Source: Streptomyces sp. NBC_00341 (GTDB lineage: Bacteria > Actinomycetota > Actinomycetes > Streptomycetales > Streptomycetaceae). Taken from it: 64,000 nucleotides of DNA. The notes under the pieces are model-generated. The model saw only the letters and a list, made by a program, of their open reading frames with translations. It was not told the origin of the DNA and did no database searches. The DNA lies in contig NZ_CP108002.1 of the NCBI RefSeq assembly GCF_041435055.1, positions 2,480,001-2,544,000 of the forward strand, given 5' to 3'. Positions 1 through 7,790 of the stretch are shown here, piece after piece. Position 1 is the first letter of the stretch. Each line of letters opens with the position of its first letter. The position numbers were made by a program, and so were the translations under genes.

Positions 1-698
1 TGCGCGAGGAGATGCTCGCCGGGCCCGGATCCTTCGACCATGTACTGATCGGCACATCGCTCCCGTGGCTGCTGCCTCCATTGGTACACGACGCGGAGCA
101 GTGGAGCTCGGCGCTGGTCCGGGGTGAGCGGGGCGGCCCCGACGGCCGTTGGGCGCGGGTCGGCGAGTACCTGCGGCAGCGCGCCGACCTGGAGCATTGG
201 GCCGCCTTTTCCGATTCGTTCGGGCAGCTGACGGAGCTGATCCGGGAGGTGGGCAGCGGCCCGGACGCCCCGGCGACGGTATGTGTGCTCTCGGGCGATG
301 TGCACCATGCGTACATCGCGGAACCCGCCTGGCCCGCCGGGACCCCTGACGGTGGGCCGTCGGCCCGCGTCCTGCAACTGACCTGCTCTCCCGTGCACAA
401 CTCGATCCCGGGCCCGCTCAAGGGCGCCTTCCGTTTCGGCTGGAGCCGGGCGGGGCGGCGGTTCGGACGGCTGCTGGCCCGGCACGGGCGCACTGGTACA
501 GCTCCGGTCCAGTGGCACAAGACGGATGGGCCATGGTTCGGCAATCAGCTGATGACACTTACGTTGCATGGCCGGAAAGCTGCGCTGTCATTGGTTCAGG
601 CCAAGTCGAAGAAGACAGGGGCCCAGCTCCAGACGGTATTTGATCGCTCGCTGACCAATGACGGTCCATCGACTTTCAGCCAGTCAACTAAACGTTGA
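1..698 (+). CDS. PhoD-like phosphatase, C-terminal part (5' end outside window)
   Basis: The frame is open to the left edge and ends at TGA 698, so only the last roughly 230 residues are present. The block SGDVHHAY is the metal-ligand motif of the PhoD-like metallophosphatase superfamily (phosphodiesterase/alkaline phosphatase D type). A following LTCSPVHNS segment and an aromatic C-terminal end also suit the family. Members hydrolyse phosphomonoesters or diesters with bound metal ions and are often exported, but a signal peptide cannot be checked because the N-terminus lies outside. The substrate is unknown. The ATG at 12 is only an internal methionine. Confidence 0.8.
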   Translation, partial: REEMLAGPGSFDHVLIGTSLPWLLPPLVHDAEQWSSALVRGERGGPDGRWARVGEYLRQRADLEHWAAFSDSFGQLTELIREVGSGPDAPATVCVLSGDVHHAYIAEPAWPAGTPDGGPSARVLQLTCSPVHNSIPGPLKGAFRFGWSRAGRRFGRLLARHGRTGTAPVQWHKTDGPWFGNQLMTLTLHGRKAALSLVQAKSKKTGAQLQTVFDRSLTNDGPSTFSQSTKR

Positions 699-781
699 AC
701 TTGCAAGTACTGATGAGGTCTACCTAACCTGTGGTGCTCAATCGGTTCACGTCCCCACTAGACCGAAGGAGCCTCCCCCCC

Positions 782-1240
782 ATGTACTCACGCCTCAATC
801 AGGCCCAGCCCTACGCCCTCGCGCTCTTCCGAATCGTCGTAGGTCTGCTCTTCGCCTGCCACGGTGCCGCCTCGATCTTCGGCGTGCTGGGCGGCGCCAT
901 GGGCGGCGGATCCATACCCGCCGGCACCTGGCCGGGGTGGTACGCGGCGGTCATCCAGCTCGTCGGCGGCGGGCTCGTGGCACTGGGCCTGGGCACCCGC
1001 ATCGCCGCTCTGGTCTCGTCCGGCTCCATGGCGTACGCGTACTTCAGCGTCCACCAGTCAGGGGCGCTCTTCCCGCTGCAGAACGGCGGCGAGCCCTCCG
1101 CCGTCTACAGCTGGGTGTTCCTGCTGCTCGTCTTCACGGGTCCCGGCGCCCTGGCCCTGGACCGGCTGTTCACCGCCCGCTCCGCTCCCCTGCCCGTCGA
1201 GGAACGCGCACCCGAACCGGCCGCCCCGGTCGCCGTCTGA
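782..1240 (+). CDS. DoxX family membrane protein
   Basis: The product has 152 residues with four predicted membrane segments. It begins MYSRLNQAQPYALALFRIVVG, and the pattern ALFRIVVGLLF...HG is typical of DoxX/DoxD-like proteins. The start is the ATG at 782 because a purine-rich GAAGGAG lies just upstream; the open frame from 731 lacks such a site. DoxX-like proteins are integral membrane proteins linked in some bacteria to thiol or redox stress, but most have no proven reaction. The hydrophilic tail rich in Pro, Ala and Glu after residue about 130 is cytoplasmic or disordered. A strong hairpin follows the stop. Confidence 0.8.
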   Translation: MYSRLNQAQPYALALFRIVVGLLFACHGAASIFGVLGGAMGGGSIPAGTWPGWYAAVIQLVGGGLVALGLGTRIAALVSSGSMAYAYFSVHQSGALFPLQNGGEPSAVYSWVFLLLVFTGPGALALDRLFTARSAPLPVEERAPEPAAPVAV

Positions 1241-1247
1241 CCCGGAC

Positions 1248-1316
1248 GTCCCGCCGGACAGCCTCGGGCACGCCGGGAATGCCGCTTCCAGGCGTACCCG
1301 GGCTGTCCGGCGGGAC
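1248..1316 (+). terminator. Long inverted repeat after doxX
   Basis: A perfect 16-bp inverted repeat (1248-1263 and 1301-1316, arm GTCCCGCCGGACAGCC) encloses a 37-nt loop that itself has GC-rich pairing potential. It starts 8 nt after the DoxX stop, so it probably ends that transcript. The rest of the gap to 1562 has alternating CG-rich runs near 1345-1390 and no convincing ORF. Confidence 0.6.
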
Positions 1317-1562
1317 GCGTGCGGGCCGCAGGCCCGGTCACTCCTCACGCGTACCTCACGCGCGCCTCGCGCGCGCCTCAATCGCGCGTCGAGGCACCGA
1401 CGAGTGACGGTCGAGACTTATGTGACATACACATGAGGTGCCCAACATCACGCCCATATCTGGATCTCCAGGTGAACGGCAGGCGTACGCTGTACAGCTG
1501 GCCCTGCCGCTCCTGCCGCTCCCCTGCGACGTCGCGGCGTTGTCACGAATCGGGGAGTAGAA

Positions 1563-2243
1563 GTGCTGGAGAGTGTGGGTGCGCTGACCGGCAGCCCATG
1601 GATCTACGTTGTGGTCGCCCTCTCGGTGCTTCTGGACGTCTTCCTTCCTGTGCTGCCCAGCGGTGTCCTCGTGATCACCGCCGCCACGGCCGCCGCCGCG
1701 GGTACCAGCACGGTGGCCGCCGACGCCGCGGGCGCCGCCCGCCACGTCACCGAGGTCCCCTCGCTCCTGGCCCTGATCCTCTGCGCGGCCAGCGCCTCTG
1801 TGCTGGGTGACCTCGCCGCGTACCGGCTCGCCTGGCGCGGTGGCGCACGCCTGGACGCCGCCATCGCCCGCTCCCGGCGCCTCACCTCCGCGCAGGAACG
1901 CCTCGGCGCCGCGCTCAACCGGGGCGGCGGCGTCCTCGTCGTCATCGCGCGCTTCGCCCCGGCCGGACGCTCGGTCGTCTCCCTGGGCGCGGGCGCCTCG
2001 CACCGCAAGGCGAAGGAATTCCTGCCGTGGTCCGCGGTGGCGGGCGTTGCCTGGGCGGGTTACAGCGTGGGCCTCGGCTACTTCGGCGCGCAGTGGCTCG
2101 GCGCGAGCTGGCTGGGCACGGCGATCTCGGTCCTCGCGCTGTTCGTCGCGGGCGCGTTCGCCGCGCTGCTGATGCGGCGCCCCGCGGCGGCCGCCGCGGC
2201 CGCTGCCGCCACCGCCCCGGCCTCGGTCCCTATGGCGTCCTGA
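1563..2243 (+). CDS. DedA-family (SNARE-associated-like) membrane protein
   Basis: The product has 226 residues and several membrane segments. The central region reads VVIARFAPAGRSVVSLGAGAS, the conserved F/Y-x-P-x-x-R area of the DedA/VTT family. Well-studied relatives act in lipid carrier or phospholipid flipping and membrane homeostasis. The start is GTG 1563, preceded by a GGGGAG site. The C-terminal end is an unusual alanine run (about 12 Ala) before the stop. The last 14 nt overlap the convergent DUF2277 gene. The exact transported lipid cannot be inferred. Confidence 0.7.
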   Translation: MLESVGALTGSPWIYVVVALSVLLDVFLPVLPSGVLVITAATAAAAGTSTVAADAAGAARHVTEVPSLLALILCAASASVLGDLAAYRLAWRGGARLDAAIARSRRLTSAQERLGAALNRGGGVLVVIARFAPAGRSVVSLGAGASHRKAKEFLPWSAVAGVAWAGYSVGLGYFGAQWLGASWLGTAISVLALFVAGAFAALLMRRPAAAAAAAAATAPASVPMAS

Positions 2244-2454
2244 CACCTCCCCGCACTTCCAGACCGTCCAGCAGTCTGGCGGTCGACGCGGCGATCTCGT
2301 CGACGGCACGGTCGAAGACTTCCCTGTTGTGCGCGGCCGGGGCACGGAAGCCGGAGACCTTGCGCACGAACTGCAGGGCGGCGGCGCGGATGTCCTCCTC
2401 CGTGGCCTCTTCGGGGAGGGACGGCGGGCGAAGGGTCTTGATACTGCGGCACAT
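2230..2454 (-). CDS. DUF2277 family protein
   Basis: This 74-residue protein starts MCRSIKTLRPP, continues with ATEEDIRAAALQFVRKVSGFRAP, and ends in a helical region containing A..TARLLDGL. This is the full-length DUF2277 pattern, including the N-terminal Cys. Function is unknown; family members are small single-domain proteins common in actinobacteria. It is convergent with and slightly overlaps the DedA gene. The N-terminal motif is strong enough to fix the start at 2454. Confidence 0.85.
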   Translation of the reverse strand: MCRSIKTLRPPSLPEEATEEDIRAAALQFVRKVSGFRAPAAHNREVFDRAVDEIAASTARLLDGLEVRGGVRTP

Positions 2455-2478
2455 ACATCAAGTGTGGACCGCCCCACT

Positions 2479-2586
2479 GACAACGTCCCGGGATCACGTG
2501 ACAACGTCCCAGGATCAGGTAGCGACGTCCCAGGATCACGGGCCTCGGTCGGTCAGGGAGATCACGGGCCCCGGTCGGTCAGGAAG
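2479..2586. repeat. Two adjacent tandem repeat blocks (3 x 21 bp, 2 x 26 bp)
   Basis: Block A has three 21-bp units at 2479-2499, 2500-2520 and 2521-2541, sharing the core ACGTCCC(A/G)GGATCA. Block B has two 26-bp units at 2535-2560 and 2561-2586 (core ATCACGGGCC, then CGGTCGGTCAGG) that differ at 2 positions. Block B runs into the last codons and stop of the PPOX gene. The units abut without spacers, so this is not a CRISPR. It fills the space upstream of the DUF2277 start and downstream of the PPOX gene. Confidence 0.85.
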
Positions 2587-3025
2587 CGGGCACCGGACCG
2601 CCGGGCCTGAACCGCTCCACCCCCACGATGTGCCGCACCTTGACCGGGCGCACGATCACCGCGATCCGCCGCTCCCCCGGCATGGTCCACTCGAACCGCT
2701 CGCTGCCCAGGTACTTGCGGGCGAGCCGGTCCATCCGGTCGTGCGCCTCCTGGCCCTCCACGAAGCGGACCACCTCACCGCTGATCTGCACCCGGTCGAA
2801 GGGGTCGGCGTGATCCGCGTGGGAGAGGTAGACCCGGGGGTCGCGGCGCAGGTTCTCCTCCTTCACCCGGCCCGCCGAGGTGTTGAAGGTCAGCTCCCCG
2901 TCCCCCTCCAGGTCCACCCACATCGGGCTGACCTGCGGCGCTCCGTCGGCGAACACGGTGCCGACGTACCAGATGTTGGCGGCTCGCAGCCGGGCGCGGA
3001 CGGCTTCATCCAAGATCAATGTCAT
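2579..3025 (-). CDS. PPOX-class (F420- or FMN-dependent) enzyme
   Basis: The product has 148 residues and a split-barrel flavin/F420 fold. It begins with a short helix, then IWYVGTVFADGAPQVSPMWVDL, the first strands of pyridoxamine-phosphate-oxidase-like proteins. TFNTSAGRVKEENLRRDPRVYLS follows, the cofactor phosphate-binding Arg/Lys region typical of PPOX-class F420-dependent reductases. The substrate is unknown. It stands alone on the minus strand, upstream of the DUF2277 gene. Its 3' end lies inside a 26-bp tandem repeat, so its last residues (PVPAS) may be repeat-derived. Confidence 0.8.
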   Translation of the reverse strand: MTLILDEAVRARLRAANIWYVGTVFADGAPQVSPMWVDLEGDGELTFNTSAGRVKEENLRRDPRVYLSHADHADPFDRVQISGEVVRFVEGQEAHDRMDRLARKYLGSERFEWTMPGERRIAVIVRPVKVRHIVGVERFRPGGPVPAS

Positions 3026-3057
3026 CGGTGGAGGCTACCAACCGCGCCCGGCGACTG

Positions 3058-3498
3058 TCAGATGACCGACTTCGAGCGGTCCGTGCACAGGGCCCAGATC
3101 ACGAAGGTGTCGATGGCCAGGGAGACCACGGCCCAGATCGGCTGGTAGGGCAGCCACATGAAGTTGGCGATCATGTTGAGCGCCGCGAGTCCCACACCGA
3201 CTCCGCGCGCCCAGCCGAAGCCCCGGAGGATGCCCCAGCCGACCAGGAAGAGGAGGATACCGAGAGCCAGGTGGATCCATCCCCAGCCCGTCACGTTGAA
3301 CTTGAAGACGTAGTTGTTGACCCGCGTGTAGACGTCGTCGGTCGCGATTCCGGCTATGCCCTTGATCGCCTCCAGCACACCGTCGACTATGAGCAGGACT
3401 CCGGCGAACATGGTCCCGCCGGCCGCCCAGGGGCTGCCGCCCCCCGGCTCTGTGGCATGCGAACGGGACGTACCCGGTGTGGGCGCTGACTGTGCCAT
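3058..3498 (-). CDS. DUF7144-type four-helix membrane protein
   Basis: The product has 146 residues, starting MAQSAPTPGTSRS, with about four membrane segments. The sequence GGTMFAGVLLIVDGVLEAIKGIAGI and later WGWIHLALGILLFLVGWG are characteristic of a Streptomyces integral membrane family (DUF7144). The ATG at 3498 is chosen because CAAGGAG precedes it; the longer frame to 3549 has no such site. Function is unknown. It is divergent from the acetyltransferase gene and ends 33 nt from the PPOX start. Confidence 0.75.
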   Translation of the reverse strand: MAQSAPTPGTSRSHATEPGGGSPWAAGGTMFAGVLLIVDGVLEAIKGIAGIATDDVYTRVNNYVFKFNVTGWGWIHLALGILLFLVGWGILRGFGWARGVGVGLAALNMIANFMWLPYQPIWAVVSLAIDTFVIWALCTDRSKSVI

Positions 3499-3678
3499 GA
3501 GAACTCCTTGGCCGGTGGAACTGCACGTCAGACCGACCCTGGTCGGCACCCGAGGGGACGGCCACCCGGCCGCAGCCGAACGGGTGAAGCCGCCGCCCCG
3601 CCCGCCGGGCGTCCGGACACACCCCGCCCCGCCTCGACCGACTGCCCCCGGACAGCGTCAGGAACTACGCTCGCAGGC

Positions 3679-4179
3679 ATGATCGAGACGGAGCGACTCA
3701 TCCTGCGCCCCCTTGCGACGTCGGACGCCGACGCCTTCGTCGATCTCCACGCCGACCCCGAGGTCAACCGGTTCGTCGGGGCCTACTCCCGCCGGCAGGC
3801 GCTGGAACGGCTCGCCGGGATCGAGCGGCAGTGGGCAGAGCGGGGTCATGGGCTGTGCGCGGTGCAGCTCCGGTCCAGCGGCGAGTTCATCGGCCGGAGC
3901 GGTCTGCAGTACTGGCAGCAGTTCGACGAGGTCGAGCTGGGCTGGACCTTCCGGGCGGAGCACTGGGGGCACGGATACGCGACAGAGGCGGCTCGGGCCT
4001 GCCTGGACTGGGGCTTCGCCACACTGGACGCCGACTACTTCACCGCCCTCGTCCGACCGGGCAACGCGCCATCGGTGAAGGTGGCCGAGCGCCTCGGCTT
4101 CGCGCCGCGCCGGCAGGAGGAGCTGAACGGCAACCCCGTCACGGTCTACGCACTGGACCGCCCCGCCGCCAGCCGCTGA
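3679..4179 (+). CDS. GNAT family N-acetyltransferase (RimJ/RimL-like)
   Basis: The product has 166 residues. It starts MIETERLILRPL, typical for the RimJ/RimL group (Acetyltransf_3), then HWGHGYATEAARACLDWGF carries the acetyl-CoA pyrophosphate-binding R/Q-x-x-G-x-G/A-like loop, and NAPSVKVAERLGF is the usual C-terminal motif. Such enzymes move acetyl groups from acetyl-CoA to protein N-termini or small amines; the acceptor here is unknown. The long upstream extension of the frame (3508-3678) is proline/arginine rich and is not taken as coding. Confidence 0.85.
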   Translation: MIETERLILRPLATSDADAFVDLHADPEVNRFVGAYSRRQALERLAGIERQWAERGHGLCAVQLRSSGEFIGRSGLQYWQQFDEVELGWTFRAEHWGHGYATEAARACLDWGFATLDADYFTALVRPGNAPSVKVAERLGFAPRRQEELNGNPVTVYALDRPAASR

Positions 4180-4203
4180 CACCTGCCGGCCGCCCGGGCT
4201 CTC

Positions 4204-4779
4204 TCAGCCTTCGGAGACGGGGCTGTCAGGGGCAGCGGGGACGGCACCGTCAGAGACAGCACGCTCGGCTACGGCCCTCTCGTAGGCCAGGGTGAGCTCG
4301 GCCAGTACGCCGTCGGTGCGCTGCGGACGGCCTTCGAGGTGCGTGGCGCGGAGCTCGTCCATGAACCTCTCCCCCATATCGGGGCCGCCGCGAGCGAGGA
4401 GCTGGGCACGGATCGACAGCTCGGGCACGGTCGGGAGCCAGCGGGAGCCCCAGTCGCCCAGCTGTGTCATGAGCGGAACGAGCTGGATCGACGCCTCGGT
4501 GAGCCGGTACTCGATCTTCTGCCGGTGGCTCGGATCGTCGTGCCGGGTGAGCAGACCGGCACCCACGAGCTTCGACAGCCGGGCGGAGAGGATGTTCGAC
4601 GCGATGCCCTCGACCGAGTGGGCGAGGAGCTCCCGGAAGTGCCGATGGCCGCCGAACATGACATCCCGCAGCACGACCAGGCTCCACCGGTCGCCCAGCA
4701 GCTCGACGGTCAGGTTGATCGGGCAACCCGATTTCCCCGGCGGCACGGGCAGGCGGCCCGTCTCAACTGGTTGCGGCAT
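4204..4779 (-). CDS. HxlR-family transcriptional regulator
   Basis: The product has 191 residues. GCPINLTVELLGDRWSLVVLRDVMFG and HFRELLAHSVEGIASNILSARL form the HxlR winged-helix domain, with recognition helix around residues 55-75. The usual N-terminal Cys (about residue 19) that can act as a redox sensor in this family is present. A long C-terminal extension (about 120-191) is less conserved. It is divergent from the DHFR-like reductase at 4939, which it probably controls. Confidence 0.85.
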   Translation of the reverse strand: MPQPVETGRLPVPPGKSGCPINLTVELLGDRWSLVVLRDVMFGGHRHFRELLAHSVEGIASNILSARLSKLVGAGLLTRHDDPSHRQKIEYRLTEASIQLVPLMTQLGDWGSRWLPTVPELSIRAQLLARGGPDMGERFMDELRATHLEGRPQRTDGVLAELTLAYERAVAERAVSDGAVPAAPDSPVSEG

Positions 4780-4791
4780 GCTGACAGCGTA

Positions 4792-4827
4792 GTACTGTAC
4801 AACCGGTTGCTCATCACATCCGGTTGC
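4792..4827. promoter_or_regulatory. Palindromic candidate operator between hxlR and reductase gene
   Basis: The divergent spacer has GTACTGTAC (4792-4800) abutting the perfect palindrome CAACCGGTTG (4800-4809), and CCGGTTGC is repeated at 4820-4827. A near copy, CAACTGGTTG (4764-4773), lies inside the first codons of the regulator. The placement fits an autoregulated HxlR operator; the assignment is inferred. Confidence 0.45.
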
Positions 4828-4887
4828 AGTTTGCCGCCAGTCGGCGGACGCGCCGCCTGTTGTCTGTCGGCGCCCGACTCTCGACTC

Positions 4888-4929
4888 TCGACGCCCGGAT
4901 CGTCGACGCCCGGATCGTCGACACCCGGA
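4888..4929. repeat. 15-bp tandem repeat in the leader of the reductase gene
   Basis: The unit TCGACGCCCGGATCG occurs at 4888-4902 and 4903-4917, and a partial third copy at 4918-4929 merges with the GGAGGAG ribosome-binding site. It may be neutral slippage or a leader structure. Confidence 0.75.
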
Positions 4930-4938
4930 GGAGAACTC

Positions 4939-5586
4939 ATGTCACAACAGCTGTTGAGGATGCACTGCATCACCGTGTCGCGGGACGGATTCGGTGCCGG
5001 TGAGGGCCAGAGCCTGGAGCGGCCCTTCGGTCACGCGGACCCCACCACCCTGCTCTCCTGGGTGGGACCCACCGCCAGCTGGGTAAACCGCACAGAGCCC
5101 GGCGGCACGCGCGGCCTGGACGACTACTTCACCCGTGAACAGACCCGCAACGTGGGCGCGGAGATCATGGGACGCAATAAGTTCGGCCCCCAGCGCGGCC
5201 CGTGGGAGAACCACGACTGGAAGGGCTGGTGGGGTGACAACCCGCCCTTCCGCACACCGGTCTTCGTGCTCACCCATCACGAGCGCCCCTCCTTCACCCT
5301 GGCCGACACCACCTTCCACTTCCTCGACGCGAAACCGGAGGAGGCGCTGGCACGCGCGAAGGAGGCCGCCGACGGCCGGGACGTACGCCTCGGCGGCGGG
5401 ATCGCCACCATCCGCGAATTCCTCGATGCCGACCTCGTCGACACGATGCACATCGCCGTGGCGCCCGTCGACCTGGGGCGTGGCGAACGGCTCTGGGAGA
5501 GCCACACCGAGCTGCTCGACCGGTACCACCTCGATACGGTGCCGAGCCCCAGCGGAGTCACCCACCTGCTGTTCTGGCGGCGATGA
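4939..5586 (+). CDS. Dihydrofolate reductase / RibD C-terminal family reductase
   Basis: The product has 215 residues. The start MSQQLLRMHCITVSRDGF carries the substrate-pocket strand of DHFR/RibD-like reductases. VFVLTHHERP is the central NADPH-binding region, and VRLGGGIATIREFLDADLVDTMHIAVAPVDLGRGERLW the C-terminal RibD_C signature. It likely reduces an unknown substrate with NADPH; it is not the folate enzyme itself, as key DHFR positions differ. The ATG at 4939 follows GGAGGAGAACTC; the long open frame upstream from 4339 is an antisense shadow of hxlR. Control by the divergent HxlR regulator is inferred. Confidence 0.85.
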   Translation: MSQQLLRMHCITVSRDGFGAGEGQSLERPFGHADPTTLLSWVGPTASWVNRTEPGGTRGLDDYFTREQTRNVGAEIMGRNKFGPQRGPWENHDWKGWWGDNPPFRTPVFVLTHHERPSFTLADTTFHFLDAKPEEALARAKEAADGRDVRLGGGIATIREFLDADLVDTMHIAVAPVDLGRGERLWESHTELLDRYHLDTVPSPSGVTHLLFWRR

Positions 5587-5602
5587 CCACGGTGGCCGAG
5601 AA

Positions 5603-6880
5603 TCACGCCCGGTTGATCCGGTACACATCGCGCACGCACGCGTTGGCCAGGGTCGCGGCGAGGATGACTCCCGCACACACCAGCAGGATGTGCTGACTGG
5701 TCCAGTGCTTCGAGGCAACCGCCACCAGCAGGTACGCGATCGGAATGGCGGCGCGTTCACCCAACGCGTTGAACGCGCCGAGCCGCCCCAACTCGTCGTC
5801 GCGCACTTGCTGTTGCATGACCGTGGACCAGGCGACGATCGCTACGTCCAGCCCGATTCCGGCGACGACGGCGGCCATGAGCACGCAGACGAGGGGCAGT
5901 TCCAGCCCCAGAGCGGCCAGGGGCAGCATGATGCCCGCACTGGTCACCACACAGACCAGCATCAGCCGCCGCGGCTTCCAGGCCAGGCAGAGGAACGTAC
6001 CCGCGAGGAGTCCGGCGGCGAAGGCGCCCTGCACCAGCCCCCATGAACGGGCGCCCGCGTAGCTGTCGGCCGCCACGAGCGGCCCGAGCAGCTGGAATCC
6101 GGCCAGCCAGGCCGCCACGACCGCGGTTCCGGCCACGGTGTAGCTCCACAGCCAGCTCCGCGAACGGAACCCGGCCCAGCCCGCCCGCAGATCGCTCACC
6201 ACGCCGCCCCCGGAAGGGACCGACCCTGCGAGCCGGAGCCCGAGCAGGAGAAGGGCCGCGACGACGAACGTGCTCGCGTCCCACCCGAGCGCCCAGGCGG
6301 GGCCCGACAGCGCCACGACGAATCCACCGACGACCGGACCGACGATCCTGACGGCGTTCCCGGGCACCCGGACCAGCGCGTTGGCCTGCTGGAGCTGCTC
6401 CTTCGCAACGAGCCGGGTCGCGATCCCCTGGGCGGCGGGCGCGATGAACGCGGCCGAGGCCCCGGAGAGGCAGGCGCAGACACTGATCGCGAGCGTCGTC
6501 GCCGTACCGGTCGCCACCAGCACGCAGACCGCCGCCTGGGCCAGTGCGGCCCCGAGATTCCCGAGGAAGAGGATGCGGCTGCGGGACATCCGGTCCGCGA
6601 GGACGCCCCCCAGGAGGAGCAGGACCAGGGTCGGCAGGGTGTTCGCGGTGAGCACGATCCCGAGCGACTGCGCGCCGCCGCCATGCCCGATCACGGCGAA
6701 CGCGAGCGCCACGGGCGCCATGGCCGAACCCGTCGCGGACACGAGATGGGCCAGCAGGAAACGCCGGAAGGCCGGTATCCGCAGGGGCGACGCGACATCC
6801 GGCCCGTGCTCCTGGCCGGCGGAGGTAGAGGCAGAAGCAGAAGCAGCGTGCGCCAGTGCTTCGCGCCCGCGCGCCTTCAC
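5603..6880 (-). CDS. MFS exporter (12 TM, EntS/MFS_3 type)
   Basis: The product has 425 residues and about 12 membrane segments. After a 35-residue hydrophilic head, PAFRRFLLAHLVSATGSAMAPVALAFAV opens the first domain. LADRMSRSRILFLGN is the cytoplasmic loop 2-3 motif A of the major facilitator superfamily. The overall pattern matches the EntS/MFS_3 group of siderophore or drug exporters; the substrate cannot be told. The start is GTG 6880, whose GTGA overlaps the stop of the upstream small gene, so translation is probably coupled. It converges with the reductase gene, 16 nt apart. Confidence 0.8.
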   Translation of the reverse strand: MKARGREALAHAASASASTSAGQEHGPDVASPLRIPAFRRFLLAHLVSATGSAMAPVALAFAVIGHGGGAQSLGIVLTANTLPTLVLLLLGGVLADRMSRSRILFLGNLGAALAQAAVCVLVATGTATTLAISVCACLSGASAAFIAPAAQGIATRLVAKEQLQQANALVRVPGNAVRIVGPVVGGFVVALSGPAWALGWDASTFVVAALLLLGLRLAGSVPSGGGVVSDLRAGWAGFRSRSWLWSYTVAGTAVVAAWLAGFQLLGPLVAADSYAGARSWGLVQGAFAAGLLAGTFLCLAWKPRRLMLVCVVTSAGIMLPLAALGLELPLVCVLMAAVVAGIGLDVAIVAWSTVMQQQVRDDELGRLGAFNALGERAAIPIAYLLVAVASKHWTSQHILLVCAGVILAATLANACVRDVYRINRA

Positions 6881-7122
6881 CGCGGCTCCGGCGACCGCGC
6901 CCAGGGCGCGAAGCGCAACACCGGATCGTGGAAGCCCGTCGGGCAGCCGACGAAGGCCGGGCGGTCGAACACCAGCTCCAGGCCATGGCGGTAGGCCAGG
7001 TCATGACCGGCGGCGGGCCGGAGCTGCCCGGCGTTCCACGAGGCGACGCCCCGGTCCCACCAGGACCCTTCGGGAAGCCGGATCGCGGCATGCCGCCCTT
7101 CACCGCCCACTCTGCCCCTCAT
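6877..7122 (-). CDS. Conserved hypothetical protein coupled to MFS exporter
   Basis: This small acidic/aromatic protein has a core reading DLAYRHGLELVFDRPAFVGCPTGFHDPVLRFAP. I do not recognise a named domain, though similar His/Cys/Phe-rich segments recur in Streptomyces proteins of unknown function. Its stop overlaps the GTG of the MFS gene by 4 nt, which argues that it is real and co-transcribed. The start is uncertain: ATG 7122 is given, GTG 7110 has the better-spaced GAGGGG, and the frame remains open to GTG 7167. Confidence 0.6.
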   Translation of the reverse strand: MRGRVGGEGRHAAIRLPEGSWWDRGVASWNAGQLRPAAGHDLAYRHGLELVFDRPAFVGCPTGFHDPVLRFAPWARSPEPR

Positions 7123-7225
7123 CTCCCCTTGCCGCCCCTCATCATCGCCACTCGTCACGCAGATCACTACTGACGACCGCTGACGACCGCGAACAGGCCG
7201 CCAGGCTACCCCGCGCGGCCCTGGC

Positions 7226-7594
7226 CTACTCCGGCGTCACGGCGTAGCCGGGGACGGACGGCCACCGCACCGTCAGCACCACCGACTCCTCTTCCGCGAA
7301 CCAGGAGTGGTCGACTCCCTGCCCCCAGACGACATAGTCGCCCTGCTGCTCCAAAACCACACTGCGGCCCGGGAGTTGCACATGGAAGCGACCGCTGATG
7401 AGCACCAGCAGAGCCGTTCGCTCCTCGCCCCGCACCCACTGCTTCCGCTCGTCACCACGCGGGTGAACGCCCCACTTGATCTCCACGGCCTCGCTGTGGC
7501 GTGGATCGGCGTCGTCCTTGAAGTGCCCGAGCAGCCACCCTCGGTCCAGTGCCGCATCCTTGCCCGCGTTGCCCACGTACACGCTGTCGTTCAT
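7226..7594 (-). CDS. Small cupin-domain protein
   Basis: The product has 122 residues. HPRGDERKQWVRGEERTALLVLISGRFHVQLPG and the second block DYVVWGQGVDHSWFAEEESVVLTVRWPS match the two cupin motifs; the first is H-x-R-G-x-x-R rather than the classic HxH, so metal binding may be reduced. The start MNDSVYVGNAGKDAALDRGW is conserved-looking in streptomycetes, which sometimes carry an incorrect signal peptidase name. The role is unknown, perhaps a small-molecule binding or isomerase fold. The longer frame to 7777 is not supported by codon pattern or ribosome-binding site. Confidence 0.7.
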   Translation of the reverse strand: MNDSVYVGNAGKDAALDRGWLLGHFKDDADPRHSEAVEIKWGVHPRGDERKQWVRGEERTALLVLISGRFHVQLPGRSVVLEQQGDYVVWGQGVDHSWFAEEESVVLTVRWPSVPGYAVTPE

Positions 7595-7790
7595 GATCCC
7601 GGACGCTAACAGCCGCGGGGTCCGCAGCCCGTCGCACTCCCCCGTTCCGCAGCCCGCAGGACCAAAGACCCGTGCCCGAGTGCGGAAAGGGACCGAAAGC
7701 CCCTGGCAGGGGGTCACCAAAGTGCGCAGAACACCCGACGGTGCATCATCTCTCTCGGATCTGGAATTCATGCTCACTACCGTGGGTTAC

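Noticed and set aside
2479..2586. Possible CRISPR array
   Set aside because: Units are adjacent without unique spacers, and no cas genes exist nearby.
3508..3678. Extended N-terminus of the GNAT protein
   Set aside because: Arg/Pro-rich and without ribosome-binding site; the RimJ/RimL pattern begins at ATG 3679.
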